Positions 1 through 7,917 of a DNA stretch of 16,435 nucleotides are shown here, piece by piece. The position numbers were made by a program, and so were the translations under genes. Under the pieces are notes generated by a model. The model was not told the DNA's origin. It searched no databases and saw only the letters and a program-made list of their open reading frames with translations. Numbering within the stretch: position 1 is the stretch's first letter; each line of letters begins with the position of its first letter. The stretch covers positions 32,533 to 48,967 of the forward strand of contig DKGY01000001.1 in the NCBI GenBank assembly GCA_002453475.1, given 5' to 3'. This DNA is from Clostridium sp. UBA6758. Its GTDB lineage: Bacteria > Bacillota > Clostridia > Clostridiales > Clostridiaceae.

Positions 1-863
1 TCATTGCAAGTTTTTTTAAAATTGACTTTAAAGCTAACAGAATTCTTTCTGTATATTACATCAGCAGCTTGAATATCAGCTGGATTTTCTATTCCGTAAG
101 TTAGTATTTTACATGTGGCTTCTTTTATTATTTCTTTTGAAATATTATCATCTATATTAACAATTCCTAATTTGCATTTATGAAATAACTTCATTTTTTC
201 TCTTTTATAGGCTTCCATGGTGCCATGTTCATCTAAGTGATCTTGAGATAGGTTAGTAAAGATTCCTATATCAAAATCACAAAAATCTACTTTATGTTTT
301 GCCAGAGCAGAAGAAGTAACTTCCATAATAATACTATTAGCATTATTATCTTTAAATTCTCTAAAGGCTTTCTGAAGTTCTAAAGCTTCAGGAGTAGTTG
401 GAGTTGTTTTAATAATATTTACTTTATGTTTGGTGAGTTCAAAGCCTAAGGTACCGATGACGCCTACAGTTTTCCCATAAGATTCTAATACATCCTTGAT
501 ATAATGTGTAACTGTAGTTTTCCCATTTGTTCCTGTTACTCCTACAAGTTTTATCTCTTTTGAAGGTTCATTATAAAATAAAGTACATATACTAGCTAAA
601 GAAATTCTAGTATCTTTAACTTTTATGATAACTATAGATTTATTTAAATAAGCAATATCCTTTTCAACTAAGATAGCTATAGCACCATTTTTAACAGCTT
701 CATCTATAAAATTATGACCATCTGCGTTATTGCCATTTATACATATAAATAAAGAGTTTGGCTTTATCTCTCTAGAATCATAACTTATATGATCAATGTT
801 TAAATCCACATATCCATTTATTAAGGTATAACTTATTTGATTAAGCAATTTATATAATTTCAT
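1..863 (-). CDS. murE: MurE-type UDP-MurNAc-tripeptide synthetase, 5' part (cut by window edge)
   Basis: The frame is open from ATG at 863 to the window edge and gives the first 287 residues, roughly 60% of a usual MurE of about 480-500. MurE is a cytoplasmic ATP-dependent ligase that adds the third amino acid of the peptidoglycan stem peptide. Visible motifs are YDSREIKP (28-35, UDP-binding region), the P-loop GVTGTNGKTT (108-117), KTTPTTPEAL (152-161) and FTNLSQDHLDEHGTMEAY (202-219). REKMKLF (221-227) contains the lysine region that is carbamoylated in Mur ligases. A GGAGG site at 871-875 sits 7 bases from the start. One oddity is EVTSSAL (181-187), where MurE normally has EVSSHAL, so the conserved His is Ser. 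The C-terminal domain that selects the third amino acid (diaminopimelate or lysine) is outside the window. No other cell-division or wall gene is adjacent, so a MurE paralogue is possible. Confidence 0.93.
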   Translation of the reverse strand, partial: MKLYKLLNQISYTLINGYVDLNIDHISYDSREIKPNSLFICINGNNADGHNFIDEAVKNGAIAILVEKDIAYLNKSIVIIKVKDTRISLASICTLFYNEPSKEIKLVGVTGTNGKTTVTHYIKDVLESYGKTVGVIGTLGFELTKHKVNIIKTTPTTPEALELQKAFREFKDNNANSIIMEVTSSALAKHKVDFCDFDIGIFTNLSQDHLDEHGTMEAYKREKMKLFHKCKLGIVNIDDNISKEIIKEATCKILTYGIENPADIQAADVIYRKNSVSFKVNFKKTCN

Positions 864-901
864 TATTATTCCTCCGTAACTAAATAAACTCATTTATTCT
901 T

Positions 902-907
902 ATTATA
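902..907 (-). promoter_or_regulatory. Candidate -10 box for murE
   Basis: The minus strand reads TATAAT at 907-902, 39 bases before the murE start. No convincing -35 box lies 16-18 bases upstream, so this rests on the -10 match and position only. Confidence 0.35.
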
Positions 908-993
908 CGGAGTAGATTTACTATAAATAGTGTTTAAATTGCTTAAAATATTGCAAAAAGTGCTTATGAAACAATGAGTTAGTATAAAATAAT

Positions 994-1425
994 TTATTTG
1001 TAGGGATCATAGCTACCTTTGAATTCCTCATGTTCAATATTAGATGGACGTTTAAAAAATATGGTTGCTGGTTCATAAAATTCAGTAAAAGAGTGAAGAA
1101 GGCCCATATGAACTTTTGCTATTACTTTTTCATTATTTTTTGTAATAGTATGTTCAGGACTATAAGTAAATGCAAATATAATAAAACTAAAAAAGCTAAA
1201 TATTAGTATAAGTAAAGTAGCTAAAGTAAAGGTAAGGTTTTTTAAAAATTTACGTTTACATAAATTGCATAAAGCTGTAGCGAAAAAAATTATTAGACTA
1301 ATTCCGATTAGGTATAAACAAATACTTGCAATCATATCAATCCAACCTCTAAAACACAAGTTTAGAGGTTTTATAATAATGCTTACAGATAAATAAAGAA
1401 TTACTATTAAGGAAGTGATAATCAA
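994..1425 (-). CDS. Small membrane protein of unknown function, probably frameshifted at its 5' end
   Basis: The frame encodes about 143 residues if read from TTG at 1425. Three hydrophobic segments (about 1-20, 28-54 and 60-90) suggest an integral membrane protein. They are followed by a polar tail containing YSPEHTITKNNEKVIAKVH and ending GSYDPYK. The TTG has no ribosome binding site. A strong one (AGGAGG, 1496-1491) instead serves ATG at 1481-1479, which opens a different frame that ends after 19 codons at TGA 1424-1422, overlapping the TTG. Removing one AT from the TATAT at about 1433-1429 would join the two parts into KTTKDHYPLIITS, a natural-looking start for the first membrane segment. 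The intact gene would then be 994-1481. I do not recognise a function. It may be a recent frameshift, a sequencing error, or a gene that truly starts at TTG. Confidence 0.6.
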   Translation of the reverse strand: MIITSLIVILYLSVSIIIKPLNLCFRGWIDMIASICLYLIGISLIIFFATALCNLCKRKFLKNLTFTLATLLILIFSFFSFIIFAFTYSPEHTITKNNEKVIAKVHMGLLHSFTEFYEPATIFFKRPSNIEHEEFKGSYDPYK

Positions 1426-1478
1426 TGGATATAATGATCCTTTGTAGTTTTTGGAACTTTAGCATTAAATTTTTTCAA

Positions 1479-1496
1479 CATTTTTTATTTCCTCCT
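1479..1496 (-). promoter_or_regulatory. Ribosome binding site and ATG belonging to the 994-1425 frame
   Basis: AGGAGG at 1496-1491 is followed after 9 bases by ATG at 1481-1479. This is the only good initiation site for the downstream membrane-protein frame, but it is out of register with it. As it stands it translates a 19-residue peptide beginning MLKKFNAKVPKTTK. Confidence 0.55.
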
Positions 1497-1505
1497 ATAA
1501 ATAAA

Positions 1506-1540
1506 AATCTTAGACAAATAAAAGTTTACAATCTAAGATT
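1506..1540 (-). terminator. Weak hairpin before the small membrane gene
   Basis: AATCTTAGA (1506-1514) and TCTAAGATT (1532-1540) form a 9-bp stem with a 17-base loop. On the minus strand it is followed by a T-rich stretch and then the AGGAGG site. It could be an attenuator or read-through terminator; the long loop makes it weak. Confidence 0.3.
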
Positions 1541-1561
1541 ACCATAGGTGTTAAAATATTA

Positions 1562-1598
1562 CAACAAATATTTATTGTATATCAATAAATATTTGTTG
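1562..1598 (-). terminator. Perfect 16-bp hairpin after the phosphoesterase gene
   Basis: The arms 1562-1577 and 1583-1598 are perfect reverse complements (16 bp) around a 5-base TATAT loop. The hairpin lies 77 bases past the stop of the minus-strand phosphoesterase gene, and on that strand is followed by TAATATTTTAAC. The stem is almost pure A/T and the T-tract is interrupted, so it is a probable but not classic terminator. An operator is the alternative. Confidence 0.45.
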
Positions 1599-1674
1599 AC
1601 GCATATGACATGGGGAGGGTTGCATTTCGATTTACAATTAAGGTTTACAACTGAGGGAATAGTATCTTATCAAT

Positions 1675-2553
1675 TTATTCATTTGATAAAGTTACAACTA
1701 CTAATTCAGGACGATTAAATATTCTTTGAGGAGCGAGACTATTACCAAGACCTCTACTAACTACTAAGGATGTAGAGGTTAATTTATGAATTCCATTAGT
1801 ATATTTGGGGAAAAAGCCTTGATCTGGAGCTATAATTCCACCTAAAAAAGGAAGGCGAATTTGTCCACCATGGGCATGTCCGGAAAATACTAAATCTATA
1901 TTTTCTTTAGCATAAAAGGTAATTAGTTCAGGTCTATGAGAAAGTAGGATAGTAAAATTGTTTTTACTTTCAGCTTTTAGGTTACCTAAAATTTCATCAA
2001 AGCCTAAAGGAGAGTTAGGGTATTTGGAACTATCTATGGGATTAAAGCATATGTCTGCTAGTCCGAGAATAGAAATAGTATCACCGTTTAACTTTATGTT
2101 TTTATGAGCGTTGTCCATATTTATAACTCCATATTCTTCAAAGATGATTTTTAATTCATCATATAAATCTGATCTTGATTCATGATTTCCAGATACGTAG
2201 TATACCGGAGCTATATTTATAACTGATTTAATATAGGAAATAGCTATATTTATATTATCTTTATTTGTCCTTCGACTATCAATTAAATCACCAGTAATTA
2301 CAATTATATCTGGATTAATTTCTTTAGTTAGGGATATAAGATTTTTTTGATTAGCTCCAAATTCTTTATTATGTAAATCAGAAATTTGAAGTATTTTATA
2401 TCCATCAAAACCCCTAGGTATTTTTGAGTTTATATGTTTTATATTTGTTACAACTATGTCATTATTTTGCCAATAACAGAAAATTATAATGACTATCAGT
2501 AAAATTATTATAATTATTAAATTTTTTATATTCATTATGTTTCTATAAATCAT
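1675..2553 (-). CDS. Membrane-anchored metallophosphoesterase (YaeI/YkuE-like)
   Basis: This is a calcineurin-like metal-dependent phosphoesterase of 292 residues. One hydrophobic helix (about 10-27) should anchor it in the membrane, with the catalytic domain probably outside. The five metal-binding blocks are in order: SDLH (58-61), GDLID (88-92), GNHE (122-125), SHRPE (205-209) and GHAHGGQ (225-231). Relatives in this subfamily are YkuE and YaeI, some of which act on lipid-linked phosphates such as UDP-diacylglucosamine; the substrate here is not readable. I chose ATG 2553 because AGGA (2566-2563) lies 8 bases before it. ATG 2562 is in frame but abuts that site, and ATG 2535 is also possible. 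It is divergent from the threonine aldolase gene and followed by a perfect palindrome. Confidence 0.88.
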   Translation of the reverse strand: MIYRNIMNIKNLIIIIILLIVIIIFCYWQNNDIVVTNIKHINSKIPRGFDGYKILQISDLHNKEFGANQKNLISLTKEINPDIIVITGDLIDSRRTNKDNINIAISYIKSVINIAPVYYVSGNHESRSDLYDELKIIFEEYGVINMDNAHKNIKLNGDTISILGLADICFNPIDSSKYPNSPLGFDEILGNLKAESKNNFTILLSHRPELITFYAKENIDLVFSGHAHGGQIRLPFLGGIIAPDQGFFPKYTNGIHKLTSTSLVVSRGLGNSLAPQRIFNRPELVVVTLSNE

Positions 2554-2579
2554 AATACACATCCTAATATTAATTAATA

Positions 2580-2609
2580 GAATATACTATTATATAAAAT
2601 AGTATATTC
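2580..2609. repeat. 11-bp inverted repeat in the divergent intergenic region
   Basis: GAATATACTAT (2580-2590) and ATAGTATATTC (2599-2609) are perfect reverse complements separated by 8 bases. A minus-strand TATAAT (2594-2589) overlaps it. The position just upstream of the phosphoesterase start fits an operator over its promoter. No regulator gene for it is identifiable. Confidence 0.5.
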
Positions 2610-2720
2610 ATAGTATACACAAATATATTTCATCACTAAAGATAATTGCATAATAGTTAACACATATGTAATAAATGTAAAAATACTATGATAGTTTTTC
2701 ATGATTCTATTTGGCATTTA

Positions 2721-2749
2721 TTGATATTTGAATGACGAAGTGATAGAAT
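2721..2749 (+). promoter_or_regulatory. Vegetative (sigma-A-type) promoter of the threonine aldolase gene
   Basis: TTGATA (2721-2726) and TAGAAT (2744-2749) are 17 bases apart. The start of transcription would fall near 2756, leaving a very short leader that holds just the GGAGG site at 2760-2764 before ATG 2772. Confidence 0.6.
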
Positions 2750-2771
2750 ATGAAAAAATGGAGGTAATATT

Positions 2772-3797
2772 ATGTATAGTTTTAAAAATGACTATAGTGA
2801 AGGAGCACATTCAAGAATATTAGAGGCATTAATCAAATGTAATAAGAAGCAGAGCGAAGGCTACGGAGAAGATATATTTACAGCAAGGGCTATTAAGTTA
2901 ATTAAGGAGAAAATAAGGAAAGAAGATGTAGATGTTCATCTTTTAGTAGGAGGAACTCAAACTAATCTTACTTCTTTATCAGCCTTTTTAAGACCTCATG
3001 AAGCGGTTATTGCAGCAAATACTAGTCACGTGTTAGTTCATGAAACTGGAGCTATTGAAGCTACGGGACATAAGGTTATTTCTGTAGATGTTGAAGATGG
3101 AAAATTAACAAGAAAAAATATAGAAACTGTGATAGAAGAGCATACTGATGAACATATGGTAAAACCAAAACTTGTATATATTTCAAACTCTACAGAAATA
3201 GGAACGATATATAAAAGAGAAGAGGTAGAAGAGTTAAGTCAGGTATGTAAAAAACATGATTTATATCTATATCTTGATGGTGCACGATTAGGGTCTGCGC
3301 TATGTTCTAAAGAAAATAATATGAAAATCTATGAATTAGCACAATTAGTAGATGCATTTTATATAGGTGGAACCAAGGGGGGAGCTTTAATGGGAGAGGC
3401 TCTTATAATATGTAGAGATGCTTTAAAAAAGGATTTCAGATACCATATTAAACAAAAGGGTGCTCTACTTGCAAAAGGAAGGTTACTAGGAATTCAATTT
3501 GAAGAATTATTTAAAGATAACCTATATTTTGATTTAGCAACTCATGCTAATAATATGGCAGAGATTCTAAAAAAGGGTATAGAAGATGCTGGTTACAGCT
3601 TTATGATTAATTCATCTAGCAATCAAGTATTTCCTATACTACCTAATAATTTAATTAAAGAACTTGAGAAAAAATACTTATTTATAACTTGGGAAAAAAT
3701 CGATAAAGAGAATTCAGCTATTCGTCTTGTTACATCTTGGGCAACAGAAGAGGAAAAAGTATTAGAGTTTATAGCTGATGTGAAATTATATAATTAA
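2772..3797 (+). CDS. ltaE: Low-specificity L-threonine aldolase-type PLP enzyme
   Basis: This PLP-dependent enzyme of the beta-eliminating lyase/threonine aldolase family has 341 residues, the usual length. The family cleaves L-threonine or allo-threonine to glycine and acetaldehyde in the cytoplasm. Visible features are GGTQTN (60-65, cofactor phosphate region), HETGAIEATGH (90-100), LDGARLGSAL (168-177, with the aspartate that contacts the PLP ring nitrogen) and YIGGTKGG (197-204), whose Lys202 is the likely Schiff-base lysine. GGAGG at 2760-2764 lies 7 bases before ATG. The gene stands alone, with its own promoter and a downstream terminator. Its exact substrate preference, and whether it works as a glycine source or in threonine breakdown, cannot be read here. 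Confidence 0.9.
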   Translation: MYSFKNDYSEGAHSRILEALIKCNKKQSEGYGEDIFTARAIKLIKEKIRKEDVDVHLLVGGTQTNLTSLSAFLRPHEAVIAANTSHVLVHETGAIEATGHKVISVDVEDGKLTRKNIETVIEEHTDEHMVKPKLVYISNSTEIGTIYKREEVEELSQVCKKHDLYLYLDGARLGSALCSKENNMKIYELAQLVDAFYIGGTKGGALMGEALIICRDALKKDFRYHIKQKGALLAKGRLLGIQFEELFKDNLYFDLATHANNMAEILKKGIEDAGYSFMINSSSNQVFPILPNNLIKELEKKYLFITWEKIDKENSAIRLVTSWATEEEKVLEFIADVKLYN

Positions 3798-3802
3798 TGT
3801 AT

Positions 3803-3847
3803 AAAAAGATAGAAAACTAGAGTTAACTAGTTAATTCTGTCTTTTTT
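3803..3847 (+). terminator. Intrinsic terminator of the threonine aldolase gene
   Basis: AAAAAGATAGAA pairs with TTCTGTCTTTTT (one G-T pair), enclosing a second stem ACTAG/CTAGT. The downstream arm runs into a TTTTTT tract at 3842-3847. It begins 6 bases past the stop codon. Confidence 0.8.
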
Positions 3848-3927
3848 ATTATATAACAATAGAAGTATTAAATTGTAAATTTCAAATTTTATAAAAAGTA
3901 AGAATATTATGGGAAGTTATGATACAA

Positions 3928-3968
3928 TTATTACATGTAGCACTTAGTATGTTGTAAAAATGTAATAA
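3928..3968. repeat. 9-bp inverted repeat upstream of the MerR-type promoter
   Basis: TTATTACAT (3928-3936) and ATGTAATAA (3960-3968) are perfect reverse complements with 23 bases between. It ends 16 bases before the -35 box of the MerR-methyltransferase gene. The role is unknown. Confidence 0.3.
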
Positions 3969-3984
3969 AATTCATAAAAAGGTA

Positions 3985-4015
3985 TTGACAGTTACCTTAC
4001 GTAACCTTCTATTAT
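3985..4015 (+). promoter_or_regulatory. MerR-type promoter/operator with 19-bp spacer
   Basis: TTGACA (3985-3990) and TATTAT (4010-4015) are separated by 19 bases. This is the overlong spacing that MerR-family activators correct by bending DNA. Inside the spacer GTTAC (3991-3995) and GTAAC (4001-4005) form an inverted repeat, with TTACGTAA embedded. The next gene encodes a MerR-domain protein, so self-regulation is the natural reading. Confidence 0.75.
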
Positions 4016-4058
4016 ATTAGTATAGGGTAAGGTATACGATTGCTTTGGAGGGATAAAT

Positions 4059-5249
4059 ATGAATAGTAATGAATTTTATACCACAGGGGAATTTGCAAAG
4101 AAAGCAGGAGTTACCATTAGAACTATTAGATATTATGATAGCAAAGGAATTCTTAAGCCATCATATACAAATAACCTAGGATATAGATATTACTCCGATG
4201 AAGATTTCATAAAATTAAAAAAGATCTTAGCATTAAAGTACTTGGGATTATCCTTAGATGAAATTATAAGCACAGAAAAGTGTGATTATAAGAAAGAAGA
4301 TATGATGAATTCTCTGAAACTTCAGAAAAGTATTATTAAAAACAAGATGAATAATATGAAGGTAGTATTAAATGCTATAGAAACTGCTGAATTTAGTATA
4401 AATGAGAACTCTAACATGAAATGGGAAGAGTCTATTGATGTAATAAAATCTCTGGAGAGTGAAAAAGAATTATTACAACGTAGCAGAGATGCATCTAATT
4501 TAAACGAAGGTGTGAAGCTAATGGATAGATTCTCGACAAACAGATATGGGTGGTATCCATGGGTATTTGATAATATAAAAATCAAAAATAAGGATAAGGT
4601 TTTAGAAGTAGGTTGTGGTAATGGAGTTTTATGGACTAAAAATATGGACAATCTACATAAAAGTATAGAAGTTACTCTAACAGAGATATGTGAAGAAATG
4701 ATAAATGAAGCAAAGTTAAATTTGGGAAATGATTCCAAGAGGTTTAATTTTATAATAACTGATTTAACTTCATTACCTTTTGATGACAATAGTTTTGATG
4801 TAGTAATTGCTAATCATATATTATTTTTTATGAAAGATATAGATTTAGCTTTGGCTGAAATTAGTAGAGTTGTTAAACCTAATGGTGTAGTATATTGTTC
4901 TACTATTGGAAGTAATCATTTAAAAGAGTTACAAGAGTTAATGCTAAGCTTTAGTAGTAGTATACGTATATATGAAGATAAGTTATCTTCTAAATTTGGA
5001 TTAGAGAATGGAGAAAAAATACTTAATAGATATTTTAATAAAGTAGAGAAAGTTTTGTATGATGATAAACTTATAGTTAATGATACCAAAAATATATTAG
5101 AATATATATATTCTATACCTGGAAATATATTAGATATTATTGATTCCAAGAAAAAAGAATTTGAAGGTTATATTAGAAAAACTATTGATAAAAATGGAGA
5201 AATTTATATAACCAATAGCTTAGGTTTATTCAAGGCTAAAAATATATAA
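4059..5249 (+). CDS. MerR-family regulator fused to a SAM-dependent methyltransferase
   Basis: One uninterrupted frame of 396 residues carries two domains. Residues 6-72 are a MerR winged-helix domain: YTTGEFAKKAGVTIRTIRYY, then GILKPSYTNNLGYRYYSDED and a second helix region with LKYLGLSLDEI. A probable dimerisation helix follows (about 80-115). Residues 150-285 are a class I methyltransferase: VLEVGCGNGV (181-190, SAM-binding motif I), ITDLTSLPFDDNSFDVVIAN (233-252) and EISRVVKPNGVVYCST (267-282). The remaining ~110 residues fit a C-terminal lid or substrate domain. MerR proteins usually carry a ligand-binding domain here, so the methyltransferase may be both sensor and effector. GGAGGG at 4047-4052 precedes ATG 4059. 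The promoter has the 19-bp MerR spacer. The target of methylation is unknown; a toxic small molecule is an inference only. Confidence 0.9.
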   Translation: MNSNEFYTTGEFAKKAGVTIRTIRYYDSKGILKPSYTNNLGYRYYSDEDFIKLKKILALKYLGLSLDEIISTEKCDYKKEDMMNSLKLQKSIIKNKMNNMKVVLNAIETAEFSINENSNMKWEESIDVIKSLESEKELLQRSRDASNLNEGVKLMDRFSTNRYGWYPWVFDNIKIKNKDKVLEVGCGNGVLWTKNMDNLHKSIEVTLTEICEEMINEAKLNLGNDSKRFNFIITDLTSLPFDDNSFDVVIANHILFFMKDIDLALAEISRVVKPNGVVYCSTIGSNHLKELQELMLSFSSSIRIYEDKLSSKFGLENGEKILNRYFNKVEKVLYDDKLIVNDTKNILEYIYSIPGNILDIIDSKKKEFEGYIRKTIDKNGEIYITNSLGLFKAKNI

Positions 5250-5395
5250 GATGTAAACTTTTACTTGTGTAAAACAATATTACATAATTTAATTTATTAC
5301 TTAGGTTATGGGGTATTGATATTATAAATAAAAAATTGTTAGTTTTAAAAAAGTAATTTTAATTAACAAAATATTACATGAGAAAGGAAAGAGTT

Positions 5396-6610
5396 ATGGG
5401 AATAAATGTTACAAGCGAAATTAAACCGTTAAAAAAAGTCTTGTTGCATAGGCCTGGTGCTGAAATTGAGAACTTAACACCGGAATATCTGGAGAGGTTA
5501 TTATTTGATGATATTCCTTATTTAAAAGTAGCCCAGGAAGAACATGATGCCTTTGCACAGGTTTTGAGAAACAATGGAGTAGAAGTTGTATATTTACATG
5601 AATTAGCAGCAAAAGTAATAGAAAAACCAGATGTTAAAGATGAGTTTATTAAAATGTTTATAAAAGAAGCGAAGGTAGAAAGTGACCAAGTTCAAGAAGA
5701 ATTATATAACTATTTAAGTAGCTTTAATTGTAATGAAGAGCTAATTAGAAAGACTATGGCTGGAATTAGAAAGTCAGAATTGAAAGAAGCAAAGGTAAAG
5801 AACTTAGAGGATTATGTAAATGAAGCATATCCTTTTATTACAGATCCAATGCCAAATCTTTATTTTACAAGAGATCCTTTTGCATCCATAGGAAACTCTA
5901 TAAGTTTAAATAGGATGTATTCTGAAACGAGAAATAGAGAAACTATATATGCACACTTTATATTTAAATATCATCCTGATTTTAAGGGAACTAATAGGTT
6001 ATACGACAGAGATTTTGAGTATCATATAGAAGGTGGAGATATTCTTAATATATCTGAAAAGGTTCTTGCTATAGGAATATCTCTAAGAACAGCGCCACAG
6101 GCTATTGAGAAAATATCAGAGAGAATATTTTTTGAAACACCAGATAGTAAAATTGAAACTGTATTAGCGTTTAAAATACCAAAAACTAGAGCATATATGC
6201 ACCTAGATACAGTATTTACTCAGGTTGACTATGATAAGTTCACTATTCATCCACAAATAGAAGGACCTCTAGAGATATTTGAATTAACTAAAGGGGAAAA
6301 TGGAAAGGTGAAGCTTACTAAGGAAAGTATGACATTGCAAGAGATATTGTCAAAATATTTAGAATGTGATGTGAAGTTAATTAGATGCGGTGGTGGCGAT
6401 TATGTAATTTCACAAAGAGAGCAATGGAATGATGGTTCTAACACTTTGTGTATAAGACCTGGTGAAGTTATTGTATATTCAAGGAACTATGTAACTAATA
6501 AGATATTAGAGGAATATGGAATAAAAACTCATGTTATACCATCATCAGAATTGTCAAGGGGTCGTGGGGGGCCAAGATGTATGTCTATGCCTTTAATTCG
6601 TGAATCTTAA
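5396..6610 (+). CDS. arcA: Arginine deiminase
   Basis: Arginine deiminase hydrolyses L-arginine to citrulline and ammonia, the first step of the ADI pathway. With ATG 5396 the protein has 404 residues, normal for the family. Motifs in order: FTRDP (157-161, Asp160), HIEGGD (210-215, Glu212), [11 protein letters not shown] (268-278, His269 and Asp271), [19 protein letters not shown] (331-349) and [10 protein letters not shown] (391-400), with Cys395 as the nucleophile. All catalytic residues are present. An ATG at 5378 is in frame, but it has no ribosome binding site, whereas AAAGGA (5383-5388) lies 7 bases before ATG 5396. It is first in an arcA-arcB-arcC series, with gaps of about 160 and 150 bases that could hold separate promoters. 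No terminator is seen after it. Confidence 0.96.
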   Translation: MGINVTSEIKPLKKVLLHRPGAEIENLTPEYLERLLFDDIPYLKVAQEEHDAFAQVLRNNGVEVVYLHELAAKVIEKPDVKDEFIKMFIKEAKVESDQVQEELYNYLSSFNCNEELIRKTMAGIRKSELKEAKVKNLEDYVNEAYPFITDPMPNLYFTRDPFASIGNSISLNRMYSETRNRETIYAHFIFKYHPDFKGTNRLYDRDFEYHIEGGDILNISEKVLAIGISLRTAPQAIEKISERIFFETPDSKIETVLAFKIPKTRAYMHLDTVFTQVDYDKFTIHPQIEGPLEIFELTKGENGKVKLTKESMTLQEILSKYLECDVKLIRCGGGDYVISQREQWNDGSNTLCIRPGEVIVYSRNYVTNKILEEYGIKTHVIPSSELSRGRGGPRCMSMPLIRES

Positions 6611-6772
6611 AGATATAAATATAACTAAAATTTATTCAATATTATAAATTTACAAAAATTAAAATATATTCACAAAATAAAAAAACTTCTTTAAGTATTC
6701 AATAACTAAATACTAAAGGAGAATAAAATAAAACTATACAAAAAAATATAACATATCAGGGGGAGTATAACA

Positions 6773-7768
6773 ATGGCAATTAATTTAAGAGGACGTTCAT
6801 TTTTGAAATTATTGGATTTTACACCAGAAGAAATTAGATATTTATTAGACTTATCTAAGAACTTCAAAAATTTAAAGAGAGCTGGAGTACCTCATAAAAA
6901 TTTAGAGGGAAAGAATGTTGCAATACTATTTGCTAAGGATTCTACTAGAACAAGATGTTCCTTTGAAGTAGGAGCTATGGATTTAGGTATGGGCGTAACT
7001 TATTTAGGACCTACAGGTTCTCAAATGGGTAAAAAAGAATCTATTGCGGATACAGCTAGAGTATTAGGTAGAATGTATGATGGTATAGAATATAGAGGTT
7101 TTGACCAAGAAATAGTTGAAGAATTAGCAGCTTACGCAGGAGTTCCAGTTTGGAATGGATTAACAACTGAGTTCCATCCAACTCAAATGCTTGCAGACTT
7201 ATTGACTATAGAGGAGAAGTTTGGAAGATTAAAAGGAATTAACTTTGTATATATGGGTGATGCTAGAAATAATATGGGTAACTCTTTAATGGTTGCTTGT
7301 GCAAAAATGGGATTAAACTTTACAGCTTGTGCACCTAAGGAATTATTCCCAGCTGAAGAGCTAGTTGAAACTTGTAAAGCAATTGCTAAGGAAAATGGAT
7401 GCACTATAACATTAACCGAAGATGTTATGGCTGGAACTAAAAATGCAGATGTTATCTATACTGATGTTTGGGTATCTATGGGGGAACCAGATGAAGTTTG
7501 GGAAGCAAGAATAAAAGAGTTAAGACCATATCAAGTAAATAGAGCAGCTATGGAAAATGCCAATCCAGAAGCTGTATTTATGCACTGTTTACCAGCATTC
7601 CATGATTTAAAAACTGTAGTAGGAAAAGAAATGGGAGAAAAATTTGGAATGACTGAAATGGAAGTTACTGACGAAGTATTTGAATCAAAACAATCTGTAG
7701 TATTTGATGAAGCTGAAAATAGAATGCATACAATTAAAGCAGTTATGGCTGCAACTATAGGGCTATAA
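6773..7768 (+). CDS. arcB: Catabolic ornithine carbamoyltransferase
   Basis: This 331-residue enzyme phosphorolyses citrulline to ornithine and carbamoyl phosphate as step two of the ADI pathway; the same fold works in reverse in arginine synthesis. Motifs: STRTRC (57-62, carbamoyl phosphate binding), HPTQ (135-138), [10 protein letters not shown] (162-171), VSMGEP (234-239) and HCLPAFHD (271-278, catalytic Cys272). Its place between arcA and arcC supports the catabolic role over anabolic argF, although sequence alone does not separate them. GGGGGAG (6759-6765) lies 7 bases before ATG. A strong GC-rich hairpin begins 4 bases past its stop, before arcC. Confidence 0.96.
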   Translation: MAINLRGRSFLKLLDFTPEEIRYLLDLSKNFKNLKRAGVPHKNLEGKNVAILFAKDSTRTRCSFEVGAMDLGMGVTYLGPTGSQMGKKESIADTARVLGRMYDGIEYRGFDQEIVEELAAYAGVPVWNGLTTEFHPTQMLADLLTIEEKFGRLKGINFVYMGDARNNMGNSLMVACAKMGLNFTACAPKELFPAEELVETCKAIAKENGCTITLTEDVMAGTKNADVIYTDVWVSMGEPDEVWEARIKELRPYQVNRAAMENANPEAVFMHCLPAFHDLKTVVGKEMGEKFGMTEMEVTDEVFESKQSVVFDEAENRMHTIKAVMAATIGL

Positions 7769-7771
7769 TAA

Positions 7772-7811
7772 TTAAACCCCTTTCTTATAATTGAGAAAGG
7801 AAGGGGTTTAA
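7772..7811 (+). terminator. Strong hairpin between arcB and arcC without a T-tract
   Basis: TTAAACCCC (7772-7780) pairs with GGGGTTTAA (7803-7811), and TTTCT pairs with AGAAA inside after a 4-base bulge. No T-run follows, so it is more likely a processing, mRNA-stability or partial attenuation site than a full terminator. Confidence 0.55.
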
Positions 7812-7917
7812 CCTATTATTTAATTAACTAAACAATAAGATATTATATTTAAGCCATAGATAAAAATATAATATTCTCAACATATTTTATATTTAAATTA
7901 TATATGAGGTGAATTAA

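Noticed and set aside
4322..4789. Long antisense open frame opposite the MerR-methyltransferase gene
   Set aside because: It lies fully inside a gene with clear domains, has no ribosome binding site or recognisable motif, and reads as the low-complexity complement of the coding strand.
5378..5395. Upstream ATG for arginine deiminase
   Set aside because: No ribosome binding site precedes it; the AAAGGA between the two ATGs serves 5396, which also gives the usual family length.
6611..6772. Possible ArgR half-sites (three TATTCA-like words) before arcB
   Set aside because: They do not form the paired inverted arrangement expected of an ARG box, and such words are common in this AT-rich DNA.
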